64,000 nucleotides of DNA, taken from contig VXBM01000009.1 in the NCBI GenBank assembly GCA_013400155.1, forward strand, positions 2,899,616-2,963,615, read 5' to 3'. A program made the position numbers and the translations under genes. Positions 61,101 to 64,000 of this stretch are shown here, in pieces (the first letter of the stretch is position 1; each line of letters begins with the position of its first letter). The notes under the pieces are model-generated. The model ran no database searches. It was not told the origin of the DNA and saw only the letters and a list, made by a program, of their open reading frames with translations. The stretch is from Helopsaltes ochotensis. Its lineage: Eukaryota; Chordata; Aves; Passeriformes; Locustellidae.

Positions 61101-64000
61101 TTTGAGTAGGGAAGGATGCAGTTAACTCTCTGTATTGTATCCCAGGTACTGATGAGGCATTGCAGCACTTCCAATGATTGTTTTGTGACATGTTTTTCTC
61201 CCTCCAGTGTGCTTTCCCCCTCCCCCCCCTTTGTGGTTGGTTTGGTTTTGTTTTGCTTGGTGTGAACTCAAATAAGAAAATCTCTGAAGATAACACAGTT
61301 CTTGGAAAAATCCTTCAAGGACACCATCAGCCATTTCCTCTGTTGCTGGCAGGAGGATGTGAGAGGTGGCTACTGGCAAGGAGCCATAAAGTAGCCCTCT
61401 CGTTTGTCATAGCTAGGAAGAGCTATGACATGAGTGCCCAGACTCTGCTGCTCCCCTCGTGAAGCGTGGTTTTACCCAGGCAAAGAAGTGTCAGTGCCAG
61501 TCCTGGAAACACTTCTGAGCAGAGCAATTTCTGCAGATGTTCACAAAAAGCAAATAGAAAATGAGAAGATCAAACTTTCATTTCTTACTCAACTACTTTT
61601 TCAAATTCCAGCAATGTGAGTATGAATGAGATGTGAACATGATCAGAGTTTTGCTTTCTCTGAAATGTATTTCCTGGAGAGGTGGCGTGTGGCACTTGGT
61701 GAGGGCCATTTCTGGCTGCCACCCTGCCTTGGGGCAGGGGACAATGTCAAGGCAGCAGCAAAGCTGCTGTTTTCCTTCCTGACGTGAGAGCTGAAAGCTT
61801 CCTAGAACTGTTCCCCAGGTTTAAATCTTTACTGTATATTACCTGCCTTTGCCCAAATTACTGAGTTTCACAGAAGTGCAGATACTGAAAATCTGTGTCC
61901 CTCTGTCACTGCGTGCCTACAACTGCGCAGGAGGTGAAAGCTTTGGAAGGCAAAGCCCATGGATGCCAGTCAGGAGAGGCAGTAGTTTGGACTTGAGAGG
62001 TCTGGAAAGAACAAAACCTAACATTAAACCAGCTCCTTCTTTGAGTTATGCCTCTTCATGGGTTTTAGTTTGTATATTAAAAAAAAAAAAATTGTTTTGG
62101 AGGCTAGGTCTTCCTCCAAGCAGGAGCAGGCTGCTTTGGTTTCTCTCAGAAGACCTCCTCAAGGATGGGTCTTCTGCCCAGTACAAGGAGAGTTAGGGTT
62201 ATTAGCATCTTCTTCCTTTACTTATGTATTTCTTGGTTTATTTATTGAAATAATTGTTCCTGTTTCACAGTCACACAAGACGGAAGTGTTCAAAGCATTA
62301 GTGGGTTGTATCATGTACGATGTGCTTAGGTGCTTGTGAGTACCTACTCTATTTTGTTTTTATACTAAAATTCTGGTTCATAAAACATGAAACCTCTGTG
62401 TCCTTTTAGGCAAAGGACTGGGAACATCCTTGTCATCTGTGTAATTTAAAGTGCTGACATTTCATTTTTGCGAAAACACTGGAAGTGCTTTACCAGTTTG
62501 AAAGACAAAAAGTTATTTCTCGTGAAGATTTCTTGCACTCATGAAGGTTATTTCTGCTTTCAGTATGTGTTATACCGGGCAATATGCATAGTATTTGCAT
62601 TTCTAGTCTTTAATTAATATTTTTAATACCCTATTTGGAAATGAAGAGAGAGCTTTTCAGCTCAGGATAAAGCTGTGTCACTAAGACAAAGGACCTCACC
62701 ATAACTGCAAAATCATCAGCCTCAGTACCCGTGGAAAAAACTAATTCAAAAAATCTTCCTTCCTCATAATATCTTAGAAGCTTGTCTTTTCTCCAGCCCT
62801 ATATGTGACATCCACATTACTATGTAACAACTCTATTGTGGCATTAAAAATAATATAGGAAGATATTAAATCTGATTTCTGTTAACTTAAGAAATAAAGC
62901 TTTTTTTGTTCCTTTTTTTCCCCGCTGATGAATTCCTGGCTGTATCAGTAACCAATGAGGATTAAAGGTGAAAGTTGTAAAACATAATAAGAAAAGACAA
63001 GTTTGAAAGAGAACAGGAGGAAGAGCAGTCTTTGGCCCTAATGTCAGCTGACAAAACTGAAAAAGCCTTTGAATTCTCTGCCAGTTGGGTCCATTCAATT
63101 CAGCTTGGTTGGAGGATAGCAGCCCAGGCACCTTTAGCAATGGACAGACTTGTTCATAGACATGTCCTGTATCTTGGACAGCTCCTACTGAAGCAGTCGT
63201 CTCTGAGGACCTCCAGGCAGAAAGTATTTCTTATAAAAAAGTTCCGCCTCGTGCCCAGAGGTGTCCAATGTGTATTTCGGCATATTTTAAAAATGTGCCT
63301 TCACCCACAAGGGAGAACATTCTCATCTGTATCATTGGTGTCTCCTCAAGATACAATGGCTTCTTCTTGAGTTTCAACTGGAGAGTGCCACAAAATAACG
63401 GGGGAGGAGGTTCAAAGTAACTCCTCATACCAACTAAATCTCTAGAACCACAGGCCAGTGGTGAGTAAAATCTCAGTATACTGTCAGATCAAAAGAGAAT
63501 CCTGTGGAATACCAGGGATTATCTCAGTTAGAGAATGGTGCTAATAATGCCAAGGTCATGTGTTTAGTCTCTGTATGGGCCATTCACTTAAGAGCTGGAC
63601 TCGATCCTTGTGGGTTCCTTCCAACTCAGAATATTCTGTGGTTCTGAAATTCCTTGGTGGCTCTGCAGTCAGTTTAACACAGGACCAGATTTAGTGCTGC
63701 AATTCTTGAACTTACTAAGGACCTGAGCACAGAAAAGGTGTGAAAAGGATTTTCTGGGAGCAAGGCTGAACAATTTGGACTGGTTGAGCTCAGTGCGGGG
63801 GAAGTGAATAGCAAGGGTCATTAGAACAAACTTGAGCAAAAGAAAACAAGAAGAGCAATGCCTCCTTCACAGTATTTTGTTACTGTGCAGAAATCCATTG
63901 GGATAGGAACTCTGAGAGAAGGAACACTGCTAAGTCTTCTGTGTAAGGGTGGATGAATTTTTGCATCAGAATTTGCACTGTCACAAATATGGTAAGATTC
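58141..64000. other. Region downstream of ZMYM2 with no recognised gene
   Basis: I found no coding exon, RNA gene or CpG-rich promoter here. It holds a near-palindrome at 59726-59751 (one mismatched pair), an AATAAA at 59256, a C-run near 61215-61228, an A-run near 62080 and a short CR1 end at 63586-63658. Open frames up to 116 codons (for example 59349-59699 and 61849-62196) show no family. In human, GJA3 lies next to ZMYM2, so a connexin gene may follow beyond the window, but none is visible. Confidence 0.7.
63586..63658 (+). mobile_element. CR1 LINE 3' end, very short, sense
   Basis: Only the last part is recognisable: AGAGCTGGACTCGATCCTTG, TTCCTTCCAACTCAGAATAT and TTCTGTGGTTCTGAAAT. The upstream boundary is unclear. 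Confidence 0.8.

Overview
The window is vertebrate nuclear DNA, almost certainly from a bird. It is AT-rich and mostly intronic. It holds at least seven CR1 LINE fragments with the typical avian 3' end (ATTCTGTG-like), and one LTR of a kind I recognise as a widespread avian ERVL family. I cannot name the species.

One gene is present: the 3' part of ZMYM2 (ZNF198) on the + strand. I placed 18 coding exons between 13835 and 56569. Their phases join without a break to give 841 codons and a TAA stop, about the length expected for human residues ~537 to 1377. The first in-window exon starts at a lysine just before the fifth MYM zinc finger. Earlier exons and the promoter are not in the window; positions 1-13834 read as the preceding intron. 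In order the protein encodes six MYM-type zinc fingers (exons A-F), a short linker with a Lys/Cys-rich stretch (G-H), a Pro-Val repeat region (I-J), a poorly conserved linker (J-K), an acidic stretch with a basic NLS-like cluster (K-M), and a C-terminal DUF3504-type domain descended from a Crypton tyrosine recombinase (M-R). From the family, ZMYM2 is a nuclear, SUMO-binding corepressor subunit of LSD1-CoREST-HDAC complexes.

Layout: 1-13834 upstream intron with three CR1 copies; 13835-21683 exons A-D, including a 6.0 kb intron with a 317 bp solo LTR; 21684-31517 a 9.8 kb intron; 31518-38736 exons E-G, with a GC-AG intron and a candidate unannotated exon; 40413-47517 exons H-N, with an antisense ERVL-like LTR; 51434-56569 exons O-R, with two CR1 tails; 56570 to about 58.1 kb the 3' UTR with several poly(A) signals; then about 6 kb with no gene that I can see.

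I found no new multi-gene system. The observations most worth checking are the consensus GC splice donor after exon E, an open candidate exon just before exon F whose inclusion would truncate the protein, the solo LTR with a perfect 6 bp target duplication, and an antisense piece of the CR1 reverse-transcriptase motif lodged inside a CR1 copy. Comparisons with human ZMYM2 and with repeat families are from memory, not from an alignment.
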